From Deltaproteobacteria bacterium (lineage in GTDB: Bacteria > Desulfobacterota > Binatia > UBA9968): DNA of 64,000 bases. Under the pieces are notes generated by a model. The model saw only the letters and a list, made by a program, of their open reading frames with translations, ran no database searches and had not been told where the DNA came from. Where the stretch lies: assembly GCA_016874755.1 (NCBI GenBank), contig VGTH01000002.1, positions 179,985 through 243,984 of the forward strand, read 5' to 3'. Shown here in pieces: positions 49,979-57,855 of the stretch (the stretch's first letter is position 1; each line of letters opens with the position of its first letter). The position numbers were made by a program, and so were the translations under genes.

Positions 49979-50992
49979 ATGGAATCTGCTCACCCCATGG
50001 CCGCGATGCCAGTTCTTGCTGCATTTCTCTACTGCGCCGCGTCCGCATCAGCGCAAGGGAATTTCTACGAAAGCAAAGCGGTGACGATTCTCATTGGCGC
50101 CAAGAGCGGCAGCTTGGAAATCGCCGCGCTGATCGTTGCGCACCACTTGGGCAAGTATTTGCCAGGAAAACCGGCGGTGATCTTACACCATATGCCGGGC
50201 GCGGCCCATCTGCTTGCCACCAATAATGTTTACAATGTCGCGAAACCCGACGGCTTGACGATTCTCGCCGCCAACCCCAACGTCGCTATCGCCCAGTTGT
50301 TAAAAGTGCCCCAGGCGCGCTTTGACATCCGCAGGTTTCACTGGCTCGGCTCCTCCGGCGCCGACGGCGCGATGTTTTCGATCCGCCCCGATCTACCCTA
50401 CAAGACCTTCGATGAGCTCAAGCGAGCCGACCGTGAATTGGTCGCCGGCACCACCGGGCCGGGCTCCAACGCGCATGACTTTCCGCTGCTGCTCAAAGAG
50501 TTTGCTGGGCTCAAGATCAAGCTGGTCGCAGGCTACCCGGCCAATAGCGATGTTTTGCTCGCGGTCGAAAGAAAAGAAGTCGACTCCTGGTCGGCGTTAG
50601 CGACCACGATCAAGCTCGCCGCCGATCGCGGCGCAGTCCGTCCGCTGGTGCGCAGCCGCGTGGCTTTGGCAGGATTCGAGAATCTGCCGGTGGACGAAGA
50701 TCTCGCCACCAGCCCGCTCGGCAAATCGCCGATGAGTATCAAAGGCATTCCGCAAGCGATTGGGCGCGCCTTCGCGGTTCATCCGAACACGCCGAAAGAT
50801 CGCCTGGCGCTGCTGCGCGAAGCTTTCGCTAAAGCAATCAGAGATCCGGAGCTGATCGCGGAAGCGAAGCGCGCGCGCATCGAGTTTTCCTACATCTCGC
50901 ATGAACAGGTGACGCGAGACTTTAATGCGTTGTTTAATCAAAGCCCGGAGACGCTGCGCGAGATGGGCAAGTACATCAAAGCGGAGAGTTAG
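49979..50992 (+). CDS. tctC: Tripartite tricarboxylate transporter binding protein (Bug/TctC)
   Basis: Periplasmic receptor of 337 aa. Signal peptide MPVLAAFLYCAASASA near residue 10, then the Bug core: KAVTILIGAKSGSLEIAALI, VILHHMPGAAHLLATNNVYN, KPDGLTILAANPNVAIAQLL and AGTTGPGSNAHDFPLLLKEF. The ATG at 49979 has an AGGAGG ribosome binding site; the frame open to 49688 overlaps tctB. It ends tctABC. Usual family ligands are carboxylates or aromatic acids; this one is not assigned. Confidence 0.87.
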   Translation: MESAHPMAAMPVLAAFLYCAASASAQGNFYESKAVTILIGAKSGSLEIAALIVAHHLGKYLPGKPAVILHHMPGAAHLLATNNVYNVAKPDGLTILAANPNVAIAQLLKVPQARFDIRRFHWLGSSGADGAMFSIRPDLPYKTFDELKRADRELVAGTTGPGSNAHDFPLLLKEFAGLKIKLVAGYPANSDVLLAVERKEVDSWSALATTIKLAADRGAVRPLVRSRVALAGFENLPVDEDLATSPLGKSPMSIKGIPQAIGRAFAVHPNTPKDRLALLREAFAKAIRDPELIAEAKRARIEFSYISHEQVTRDFNALFNQSPETLREMGKYIKAES

Positions 50993-50997
50993 GAATA

Positions 50998-51090
50998 TCT
51001 CCCGCAAAGGGGCAAAGACGCAAAGTTCGGGAAAAATGTTGTAAACAAAAAGTCCGTCTTCCCTTTGCGCCTTGGCGCTTTTGCGGGAGA
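50998..51090. repeat. GCAAAG-family inverted repeat, copy 3
   Basis: TCTCCCGCAAAGGGGCAAAG on the left and CTTGGCGCTTTTGCGGGAGA on the right, with TTCGGG and ACAAAA in the loop region. Between tctC and the dehydrogenase gene. Confidence 0.8.
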
Positions 51091-51108
51091 AAATTCTTTG
51101 GAGTAGCG

Positions 51109-51987
51109 ATGGCGAATCTTGGTTTTGTCGGTCTAGGAGTTATGGGCAGCCGCATGGCGAAACGCCTACTCGACGCCGGTCACTGCGTCACCGGCTACAA
51201 CCGGACCAAGTCCAAAACGCAATGGCTTCTCGACGCGGGCATGAAGTGGGCCGACAGTCCGCGCACGGCGGCACAATCCAGCGAAGTTGTTTTCTCCATG
51301 ATTGCCAACAACAATGCGCTGCGCGCGGTCACCGAAGGGCCGGACGGAATTCTCGCCGGACTGAATGCGGGAAAAATCTATATCGAGATGAGCACCGTGA
51401 GCCCGGCAGCGATCCGTGAGCTCGCTAGACAAGTCGAAGCCAAGAGCGCTGCCATGCTCGACGCGCCGGTCTCCGGCAGCTCGATTACTCTGGATGAAGG
51501 CAAGCTCTCGTTCATGGTCGGCGGCAAACGGGAAGTTTTCGAAAAAGTCCTGCCCTATCTTCACGCCATCGGTCCGAAGGCAACCTATGTCGGCGGCCAT
51601 GGTTTGGCGGCATCGATGAAGATCGCAACCAATTTGAGCTTAGCCGTACAAATGCTGGCGTTCAGCGAAGGCTTGCTGCTCGCCGAAAAGAGTGGCATCG
51701 CGCGCGAAACCGCCGTCGAAGTATTATTGAATAGCGTCATGGCCTCGCCGATGGTCAAATACCGCGGCCCGTTCGTGCTGAACATGCCCGAGGAGGCGAT
51801 CTTCGACGTCAACATGATGCAAAAGGACCTATTACTCGCCCTCGAGATGGGCCGCCAGCTCGACGTCCCGCTGCCAACCACGGCGATCACGAATCAGATG
51901 TTGACAACCACCCGCGCCATGGGTTTCGCTAAGAAAGATTTCGCCGTCATTTTTGAAGCGCTGGCGCGAATGGCGGGAGGGAAATAG
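51109..51987 (+). CDS. Beta-hydroxyacid dehydrogenase (3-hydroxyisobutyrate dehydrogenase family)
   Basis: NAD(P)-dependent oxidoreductase, 292 aa, cytoplasmic. NAD loop LGFVGLGVMGSRMAKRLLDA at residues 4-23, substrate block DAPVSGSSITLDEGKLSFMV near 120, and the catalytic Lys (about residue 171) in LAASMKIATNLSLAV. Relatives oxidise 3-hydroxyisobutyrate, tartronate semialdehyde or related acids, or reduce succinic semialdehyde. TGGAG precedes the ATG. It sits between tctABC and the E1/E2 genes, so its product may feed the 2-oxoacid dehydrogenase. Exact substrate unknown. Confidence 0.92.
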   Translation: MANLGFVGLGVMGSRMAKRLLDAGHCVTGYNRTKSKTQWLLDAGMKWADSPRTAAQSSEVVFSMIANNNALRAVTEGPDGILAGLNAGKIYIEMSTVSPAAIRELARQVEAKSAAMLDAPVSGSSITLDEGKLSFMVGGKREVFEKVLPYLHAIGPKATYVGGHGLAASMKIATNLSLAVQMLAFSEGLLLAEKSGIARETAVEVLLNSVMASPMVKYRGPFVLNMPEEAIFDVNMMQKDLLLALEMGRQLDVPLPTTAITNQMLTTTRAMGFAKKDFAVIFEALARMAGGK

Positions 51988-52063
51988 TTTCGAGTTTCGG
52001 GTTTCGAGTTGAGGCCGGGGAGTTTTGGATTAACCCGAAACGCGGAACTCGGAACCCGAAACT
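51988..52063. repeat. CGAGTTTCGGGTTTCGAG inverted repeat
   Basis: TTTCGAGTTTCGGGTTTCGA on the left against CGGAACTCGGAACCCGAAAC on the right. A different family from its neighbours; related GGAACTTTGAACCC-type arms occur at 4395, 47776 and 59830. It separates the dehydrogenase gene from E1 alpha. Confidence 0.7.
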
Positions 52064-52086
52064 GAACGCCGGCGAATAATGAGAAA

Positions 52087-53100
52087 ATGGCTCACACGAA
52101 GAAAAAAACGGCTAAGCGATCGAACCGCGAAGCATCCGGCGTTCACGACGAGCGCTGGCTCCACTTCTATCGCCAGATGTTAAAGATTCGCCGCTTCGAA
52201 GATGAGGTGAATCAGCTCTACCTCGGCGCCAAGATGCCGGGACTCGCGCACTTGTATATCGGCGAGGAAGCGGTTGCCGTCGGCGTCTGCGAAGCGCTGC
52301 GCCAAGACGACTATATTACCAGCACGCATCGCGGCCATGGCCACTGCATCGCCAAAGGTGCGGCGCTCGATAGAATGTTCGCCGAGCTGCTCGGCAAAGA
52401 GGCCGGCTATTGCCGCGGCAAGGGCGGCTCGATGCATATCGCCGACCAGGACACCGGCAACCTCGGGGCTAACGCGATCGTCGGCGGCAGCGCCGGCATC
52501 GCGACTGGCGCTGCGTTGTCGATCAAGCTGCGCGGCACGGACCAAGTCGCAGTTTGTTTCTTTGGCGACGGCGCGTTGGGCCAAGGGCTGCTCTATGAAT
52601 CGATGAACATGGCCGCCTTATGGAGACTTCCCGTGATATTTGTCTGCGAGAACAACCAATACACGGAGTACAGCCACTATCGCGAAACTACCGCGGGTGA
52701 CGTGAAAGCGCGGGCCGCGGCGTTTGGCCTGCCTAGTCATTCGATTGACGGCCAAGAAGTGCGCACGGTTCATAGCGCAGCTCTCGACGCCGTCGCGCGA
52801 GCGAGACGGGGTGAAGGTCCGAGTTTTCTCGAATGCCAAACCTACCGCTTTCATGGCCATCATGTCGGCGATATCGACCGCGCCTATTACCGGTCCAAAT
52901 CCGAAGAGGAAGAATGGAAATCAAAGCGCAACCCGGTGAAGCTGCTCGCCGAATGGCTAACCCAGAACAAATTGGCTGGCGCTGCGGTACTGGCAAAGAT
53001 CGAAGAGGAAATATCGACAGAAGTTAAAACGGCCGTGGAGTTCGCCCTGAACGCGCCGTTTCCACCCGCGACCGAAGTGAGTGAACATGTCTATGCCTAG
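52087..53100 (+). CDS. TPP-dependent 2-oxoacid/acetoin dehydrogenase E1, alpha subunit
   Basis: 337 aa alpha chain of an E1 alpha2-beta2 enzyme, which decarboxylates a 2-oxoacid (or cleaves acetoin) on thiamine diphosphate. The TPP motif runs from FFGDGALGQGLLYESMNMAA (about residue 158) to VCENNQYTEY (about 187). Other blocks are GEEAVAVGVCEALRQDDYI near 60 and GHHVGDIDRAYYRS near 255. The length is that of acetoin dehydrogenase AcoA or Gram-positive-type PdhA. E1 beta, an M24 gene and E2 follow; no E3 gene is here. ATG start at 52087. Confidence 0.92.
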   Translation: MAHTKKKTAKRSNREASGVHDERWLHFYRQMLKIRRFEDEVNQLYLGAKMPGLAHLYIGEEAVAVGVCEALRQDDYITSTHRGHGHCIAKGAALDRMFAELLGKEAGYCRGKGGSMHIADQDTGNLGANAIVGGSAGIATGAALSIKLRGTDQVAVCFFGDGALGQGLLYESMNMAALWRLPVIFVCENNQYTEYSHYRETTAGDVKARAAAFGLPSHSIDGQEVRTVHSAALDAVARARRGEGPSFLECQTYRFHGHHVGDIDRAYYRSKSEEEEWKSKRNPVKLLAEWLTQNKLAGAAVLAKIEEEISTEVKTAVEFALNAPFPPATEVSEHVYA

Positions 53101-53104
53101 CTAT

Positions 53105-53155
53105 TGCCGATTTTGCATTCGAATCCAAAATCGGCAACCCAAAATCCAAAATCAT
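53105..53155. repeat. CCGATTTTG inverted repeat
   Basis: GCCGATTTTG (53106 on) against CAAAATCGGC, followed by a second AAAATCCAAAATC word; same word set as 15171-15311. Lies between E1 alpha and E1 beta genes. Confidence 0.65.
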
Positions 53156-53174
53156 CAAGGGGTTTATATCTGAA

Positions 53175-54194
53175 GTGGCGACTGTGACTCAACAGAGTTT
53201 GGCAGTTGAGAAAAGCACCCGCGAGATCACCTTCGGCCAGGCCATTTACGAAGCCCTCGCCGAAGAAATGCGCCGCGATCCGACGGTATTCGTCATCGGC
53301 GAAGACGTCGCCGAAGCGGGCACGCCGTTCAAAGTTCTCTCTGGCTTGGTCAGAGAATTCGGCACCGAGCGCGTCATCGACTCGCCGATTTCCGAAGCTG
53401 CCATCGCCGGCATCGGCGTCGGCGCGGCGATGACCGGCATGCGCCCAATTGTCGACATCATGTTCGGCGATTTCATCACGCTGACGATGGACCAGATGGT
53501 CAATCAAGCGGCTAAGATTCATTACATGTCGGGCGGCAAGCTCAAGGTGCCAATGGTGTTGCGCACGACGCTTGGCGCGACGCGCCGTTCGGCGGCGCAG
53601 CACAGCCAGAGCTTGCACGCGTGGCTCAGCCACATTCCCGGCTTGAAAGTGGTCGTGCCGGCAACGCCGTACGACGCCAAAGGCTTGCTCAAGTCGGCCA
53701 TCCGCGACGACAATCCAGTGGCTTTTTTTGAAGACAAGATGATGTACCAACTGAAAGGCATGGTGCCGGCGGAAGAATACTTGATCCCGCTGGGAGTTGC
53801 CGATGTGAAGCGAGCGGGCAGCGATATCACGTTCGTTGCCACGAGCAGCATGGTGCATGTCGCGCTCGATGCGGCGAAACTGTTGGAAGCCGAGCGGATC
53901 AGCGCCGAAGTCGTCGATATCAGGACAACCGTGCCGCTCGATAAACAGACCATTATCGAATCGGCGAGGAAGACTAGCCGCGCCATCGTCATCGACGAAG
54001 GCTACGAGCGCTACGGGGTGACTGCGGAGATCGCCTCAGTGATCGCCGATGGGGCATTCTACCATCTCGACGCGCCGGTCCAGCGCATGGGCGCGATGGA
54101 TGTGCCCGTGCCGTTCTCGCCGGTGTTGGAAGATCAGACGGTGCCGACGCCAGAGGCGGTGGCGGCGATGGCGAAAATCTTGTGCGGGAAATGA
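53175..54194 (+). CDS. TPP-dependent 2-oxoacid/acetoin dehydrogenase E1, beta subunit
   Basis: 339 aa transketolase-like beta chain. It has ITFGQAIYEALAEEMRRDPT near residue 18, VIGEDVAEAGTPFKVLSGLV, RVIDSPISEAAIAGIGVGAA and the C-terminal domain from about residue 205 (EVVDIRTTVPLDKQTIIESA). Together with the alpha chain it forms the E1 active site. GTG start at 53175, with AAGGGG upstream. The spacing to the next gene (M24) is 34 bases, so they are an operon. AcoB-like or PdhB-like cannot be decided here. Confidence 0.92.
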   Translation: MATVTQQSLAVEKSTREITFGQAIYEALAEEMRRDPTVFVIGEDVAEAGTPFKVLSGLVREFGTERVIDSPISEAAIAGIGVGAAMTGMRPIVDIMFGDFITLTMDQMVNQAAKIHYMSGGKLKVPMVLRTTLGATRRSAAQHSQSLHAWLSHIPGLKVVVPATPYDAKGLLKSAIRDDNPVAFFEDKMMYQLKGMVPAEEYLIPLGVADVKRAGSDITFVATSSMVHVALDAAKLLEAERISAEVVDIRTTVPLDKQTIIESARKTSRAIVIDEGYERYGVTAEIASVIADGAFYHLDAPVQRMGAMDVPVPFSPVLEDQTVPTPEAVAAMAKILCGK

Positions 54195-54228
54195 ACCATC
54201 CCGAAACTCTTAGGAGGGGAGGTTTCTC

Positions 54229-55545
54229 ATGGGCCTTAAAACCTTCGGCCTAATGGCCGTCGACTGGGAAGAGCGAGTCAATATCGAGCGGCTGCGCCAG
54301 GAGCGCCTTGCGCGTGTGAAGAATGCCCTGAAGAGATCCGAGCTGGGTTCGCTGCTCTGCTTCGACATGAACAATATCCGCTACATCACCGCCACACACA
54401 TCGGCACATGGGCGATGGACAAGCTAGTGCGTTTTTCACTCCTGCCGCAAGATGACGAACCGATTCTGTGGGACTTCGGTTCGGCGGCGCGTCATCATCA
54501 AATCTACTGCCCCTGGTTGGGCGAGCGCTCGCGCGCGGGGATTTCAACCTTGCGCGGCGCGACCAATCCGGGCTCTGGTTTGGCCGAGGATGTCGCCAAG
54601 AAAATAAAGTTGGAATTGGAAAAGCGCAACTTGCACAACGAACCAGTGGGCGTCGACGTGATCGAGATGCCGGTGCTGTTCGCGCTGCAAGCGCAAGGCA
54701 TTAAGGTCATCGACGGCCAGCAGTTGATGCACGAAGTGCGAAAGATCAAGACACAGGACGAAATCACGCTGCTTAACACCGCCACCATGATGGTCGATGC
54801 CGCCTACGAAGAGCTGTATCAATTCATGAAACCCGGCGTGCGCGAAAACGAATGCGTCGGTGTGGTCAGCAAGACACTTTACGATTTGGGCTCGGAGCAC
54901 GTCGAAGGCGTCAACGCGATCTCCGGCGAGCGCTGCAGTCCGCATCCTCATGTCTACACCGATCGCGTGCTCCGCCCCGGCGATCCGGCGTTCTTCGACA
55001 TACTACACAGCTACAACGGCTACCGCACTTGCTACTATCGCACCTTTGCCGTGGGCAGCGCGTCGCCGGCAATGGTCGATGCTTACAAACGCAGCCGCGA
55101 CTACATGGACGCGGCGATCAGCATCGTCAAGCCGGGTATCACCACCGCCGATGTCGTGAAGCTCTGGCCCAAAGCAGAAGAATTCGGCTTTGCCAATGAA
55201 GAAGCGGCGTTTGCGCTGCAATACGGCCACGGCGTCGGTCTCTCGATCTGGGAGAAACCGATCTTTAGCCGCCTGGTTTCACTCGATCATCCCGAGGTCA
55301 TCGAGGAAGGTATGGTCTTCGCGCTGGAAACCTACTGGCCGGCGTCCGATGGCTGGTCGGCGGCACGATTGGAAGAAGAGGTCGTTGTGACGAAGGATGG
55401 CTGCGAAGTGATCACGCGCTTTCCGTCGGAAAAGTTGTTGGTGGCGGGAACGCATTATTTCACGGCGGGCGGCGAATTACCGAGTACGCGTGAAACGCAA
55501 TCCAACTTGAACAACCCAGGAGCGCTGGACAGAGTGAAGGGCTAA
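54229..55545 (+). CDS. M24 (Xaa-Pro peptidase/creatinase-like) protein in the E1-E2 operon
   Basis: Pita-bread-fold protein of 438 aa. It keeps more metal ligands than the two other M24 proteins: Asp in FFDILHSYNGYRTCYYRTF, His in QYGHGVGLSIWEKP, Glu in VFALETYWPA and Glu in ARLEEEVVVTK; the second Asp of the usual pair is Cys in that first block (YRTC). Cysteine at that place is unusual. The ATG follows an AGGAGGGGAGG ribosome binding site. It lies between E1 beta and E2, an odd place for a peptidase, so it probably acts on a substrate of the same pathway. Confidence 0.88.
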   Translation: MGLKTFGLMAVDWEERVNIERLRQERLARVKNALKRSELGSLLCFDMNNIRYITATHIGTWAMDKLVRFSLLPQDDEPILWDFGSAARHHQIYCPWLGERSRAGISTLRGATNPGSGLAEDVAKKIKLELEKRNLHNEPVGVDVIEMPVLFALQAQGIKVIDGQQLMHEVRKIKTQDEITLLNTATMMVDAAYEELYQFMKPGVRENECVGVVSKTLYDLGSEHVEGVNAISGERCSPHPHVYTDRVLRPGDPAFFDILHSYNGYRTCYYRTFAVGSASPAMVDAYKRSRDYMDAAISIVKPGITTADVVKLWPKAEEFGFANEEAAFALQYGHGVGLSIWEKPIFSRLVSLDHPEVIEEGMVFALETYWPASDGWSAARLEEEVVVTKDGCEVITRFPSEKLLVAGTHYFTAGGELPSTRETQSNLNNPGALDRVKG

Positions 55546-55571
55546 GACGCTCAAATATTTCAAAGCGGACC

Positions 55572-56840
55572 ATGGCAACCAATGTAATCATGCCCGCGCT
55601 CGGGGTGGCGCAGCAGACTGGCACACTTCTCAAGTGGCTTAAAGCCGAAGGTCAGAAGGTGACCAAAGGCGAGCCGTTGATGGAGATCGAAACCGACAAA
55701 GCGACCGTCGAGATCGAAGCAGCGGGATCCGGAGTTTTGTCGAATCTGACTGCGAAGCCGGGCGATCAAGTGCCGGTGGGGCAGACGATTGCGCTCATAT
55801 TGGCGCCGGGGGAGACGGCGAGCTCTGCCGTGGCGCGCCCTCACCCTAACCCCCTTCCACAGAGCTCAGGACAGGCTCTCCCAGAGGGCGAGGGAACAAA
55901 ACCAGCTCCAGTTTTCGAAGTGGCAGCCACTCCTATCTCACTCCCTCTCCCTCTGGGAGAGGGCGCATCAGTAGCGCTATCCAACGCTTCTAGCACAATC
56001 ACTGGCCGGGTTCTCGCCTCGCCCAAAGCCAAACGCATCGCGAAAGAACAGGGAATCGACCTGAAGACGCTCCGCGGCAGCGGCCCCGCAGGCAGCGTGC
56101 TCGCCGCAGACGTGCTGCGTGCGCCGGCTGAATCAATTGACGCATCACCGACTCTAGCTACACAGATAGAGCCAAAGCTTATCCCCCTCACCCCGATGCG
56201 CCGCATCGTCGGACAGCGCATGACCCAGAGTAAACAAAGTGCGCCGCATTTTTACATCAGCATGGACATCGACATGACGGCGGTGGGCAAACTGAGAGGC
56301 GAAGGGAAAGAGCGCGGCGATGCAGTCATTCCCTCGATCAATGATTTCATTCTGCAAAGCTGCGCGCGTGCGCTGCAAGATTTTCCTGGGCTCAATTCGA
56401 GCTTCACCGAACAAGGAATCAAACAGCACGCCGACATCAATCTCGGCGTCGCGGTTGCCCTCGACGAAGGCCTGGTGGTGCCGGTGATTCGCAACGCCGA
56501 TAGACTGAGCCTCTTGGAGTTAGCGCGGCAAAGCCGGCAGCTCGCTGAAAAGGCGCAAACGAAAAAACTTTTTCCACTCGATTATGAAGGGGGCACGTTC
56601 ACCGTCTCCAACCTGGGCATGCTCGGCGTTGACTGTTTCACGGCGATCATCAATCCACCGCAGTGCGCGATTCTCGCCGTCGGCCGAGTGGCGCCGCGGG
56701 TGATTGCGGAGGACGGCATGTTTGCCATCAAGTCCATGGTGACGGCGACCCTCTCGGCTGATCATCGTGTGATCGACGGCGCGCTTGCCGCTCGCTTCTT
56801 ACAGACGGTGAAGAGCTACTTAGAAACTGGAGCCATATGA
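55572..56840 (+). CDS. Dihydrolipoamide acyltransferase E2 with repeat-derived linker
   Basis: 422 aa E2 core subunit of the 2-oxoacid or acetoin dehydrogenase. Lipoyl domain at residues 1-80 with the lipoyl Lys43 in EIETDKATVEIE; peripheral subunit-binding domain from about 145 (ASPKAKRIAKEQGIDLKTLR); catalytic domain from about 200 with the HxxxDG site in SADHRVIDGALAARF near the end. The linker, residues about 89-132, is encoded by an inverted repeat of the CCCTAACCC/CTCCCAGAGGGCGAGGG family and reads as Pro/Leu/Gly-rich peptide (HPNPLPQSSG, SLPLPLGEGA). Frame is intact. Its stop overlaps the start region of the TAXI gene (ATGA). Confidence 0.93.
   Translation: MATNVIMPALGVAQQTGTLLKWLKAEGQKVTKGEPLMEIETDKATVEIEAAGSGVLSNLTAKPGDQVPVGQTIALILAPGETASSAVARPHPNPLPQSSGQALPEGEGTKPAPVFEVAATPISLPLPLGEGASVALSNASSTITGRVLASPKAKRIAKEQGIDLKTLRGSGPAGSVLAADVLRAPAESIDASPTLATQIEPKLIPLTPMRRIVGQRMTQSKQSAPHFYISMDIDMTAVGKLRGEGKERGDAVIPSINDFILQSCARALQDFPGLNSSFTEQGIKQHADINLGVAVALDEGLVVPVIRNADRLSLLELARQSRQLAEKAQTKKLFPLDYEGGTFTVSNLGMLGVDCFTAIINPPQCAILAVGRVAPRVIAEDGMFAIKSMVTATLSADHRVIDGALAARFLQTVKSYLETGAI
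55834..55966. repeat. Repeat element within the E2 gene
   Basis: GCGCCCTCACCCTAACCCCC...CTCCCAGAGGGCGAGGG (55834-55893) and CTCCCTCTCCCTCTGGGAGA plus GGGCG (to 55966). Same family as the intergenic copy at 7554-7667. Here it is in frame and free of stop codons. Confidence 0.82.
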
Positions 56841-56866
56841 AATCGTGCATTCGAAAGGAGCGTGCC

Positions 56867-57847
56867 ATGAAGAAAATCGGCTTCTTGCTGCTAGCGTTTT
56901 GGTTGTCCTCCGCTCTCTCGCCTGCTTACGGACAAAAGGTTGAGCGGCTCAATTTCGTCGGCGGCCCGCCCGCCGGTGTGTTCGGCATCTTCGCCACCGG
57001 CATCGGCACCTATTTGTCGAGAACCGTGCCGAACCTAGACGTATCGATTACCGCGACGGGCGGCTCGGTGGAAAATCTGCGCCGGGTAAACAGCGCTGAG
57101 GCGGAGATGGGTTTGTCGTTTGCCTCCGACATTCATGAAGCGTTCTTTGGCCAAGAGCAGTTCAAAGGCAAACCGCTCAATAATATCCGCGCCGTTGGCC
57201 TGGTGTTTTTCGGTGTGGCCCACGCAATCACCTTTGCCGACAGCGGCATCCGCACCGCCGACGACTTGGCTGGCAAGCGCGTCGCCGTTGGCACGCCGGG
57301 TTCGGGAACCTTTGCCAGCGCCGAACGAGTTTTTCGTTCCCTGGGCATCTGGGACAAGCTCAATCGCATTCCTTTGCTCGGCGCCCAGGCCGGCGAAGCG
57401 CTGAGCGACGGCAAGGCCGACGCATTTTTCTGGACCGGTCCTGAGCCCGATCGGGTGACCATGGAAGCGGCAACCAAAAAGCCGATTCGTGCCATCGATA
57501 TTTACACGCCGGCAACCAAGACTGATTTCTTTAAACAGTTTCCTTACTTCGCACGCTATGTCTTTGCCGCCAATTCCTACAAAGGCATCACCGAGGACAC
57601 GCCAACCCTCGGCATACCGGTGATCTGGTACGTGCACAAGGACCTGGCGCCGGCACTGGTGCAGAAGATCACCGAAGCGGCCTATAACAAAGACGGCAAC
57701 GCCCATATGCTCAAAGTGCATGCTGGCTCCAAGGACATGACCGCGCAGCGGGCGCTGCAAGGCGTGACCATCTCGTTGCACAAAGGCGCAGAGGATCATT
57801 GGCGCGCCGCCGGCATTCAAATCTCCGATGCGCTCCGCGCTAAATAA
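56867..57847 (+). CDS. TAXI-family TRAP transporter solute-binding protein
   Basis: Periplasmic receptor of 326 aa for a TRAP transporter. Signal peptide KKIGFLLLAFWLSSALSPAY, cleavage near YGQ; then the TAXI core: FVGGPPAGVFGIFATGIGTY, VSITATGGSVENLRRVNSAE and LAGKRVAVGTPGSGTFASAE. The ATG at 56867 (AAAGGAG upstream) is preferred over the one at 56837, which overlaps the E2 stop. The fused permease gene starts 8 bases after it ends. Usual ligands of the family include glutamate and other carboxylates; this one is unknown. Confidence 0.93.
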   Translation: MKKIGFLLLAFWLSSALSPAYGQKVERLNFVGGPPAGVFGIFATGIGTYLSRTVPNLDVSITATGGSVENLRRVNSAEAEMGLSFASDIHEAFFGQEQFKGKPLNNIRAVGLVFFGVAHAITFADSGIRTADDLAGKRVAVGTPGSGTFASAERVFRSLGIWDKLNRIPLLGAQAGEALSDGKADAFFWTGPEPDRVTMEAATKKPIRAIDIYTPATKTDFFKQFPYFARYVFAANSYKGITEDTPTLGIPVIWYVHKDLAPALVQKITEAAYNKDGNAHMLKVHAGSKDMTAQRALQGVTISLHKGAEDHWRAAGIQISDALRAK

Positions 57848-57855
57848 TCTCCCTC

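Noticed and set aside
56837..56866. ATG overlapping the E2 stop as start of the TAXI receptor
   Set aside because: It adds ten charged residues before the signal peptide, while the ATG at 56867 has a proper AAAGGAG site; still possible as a coupling start.
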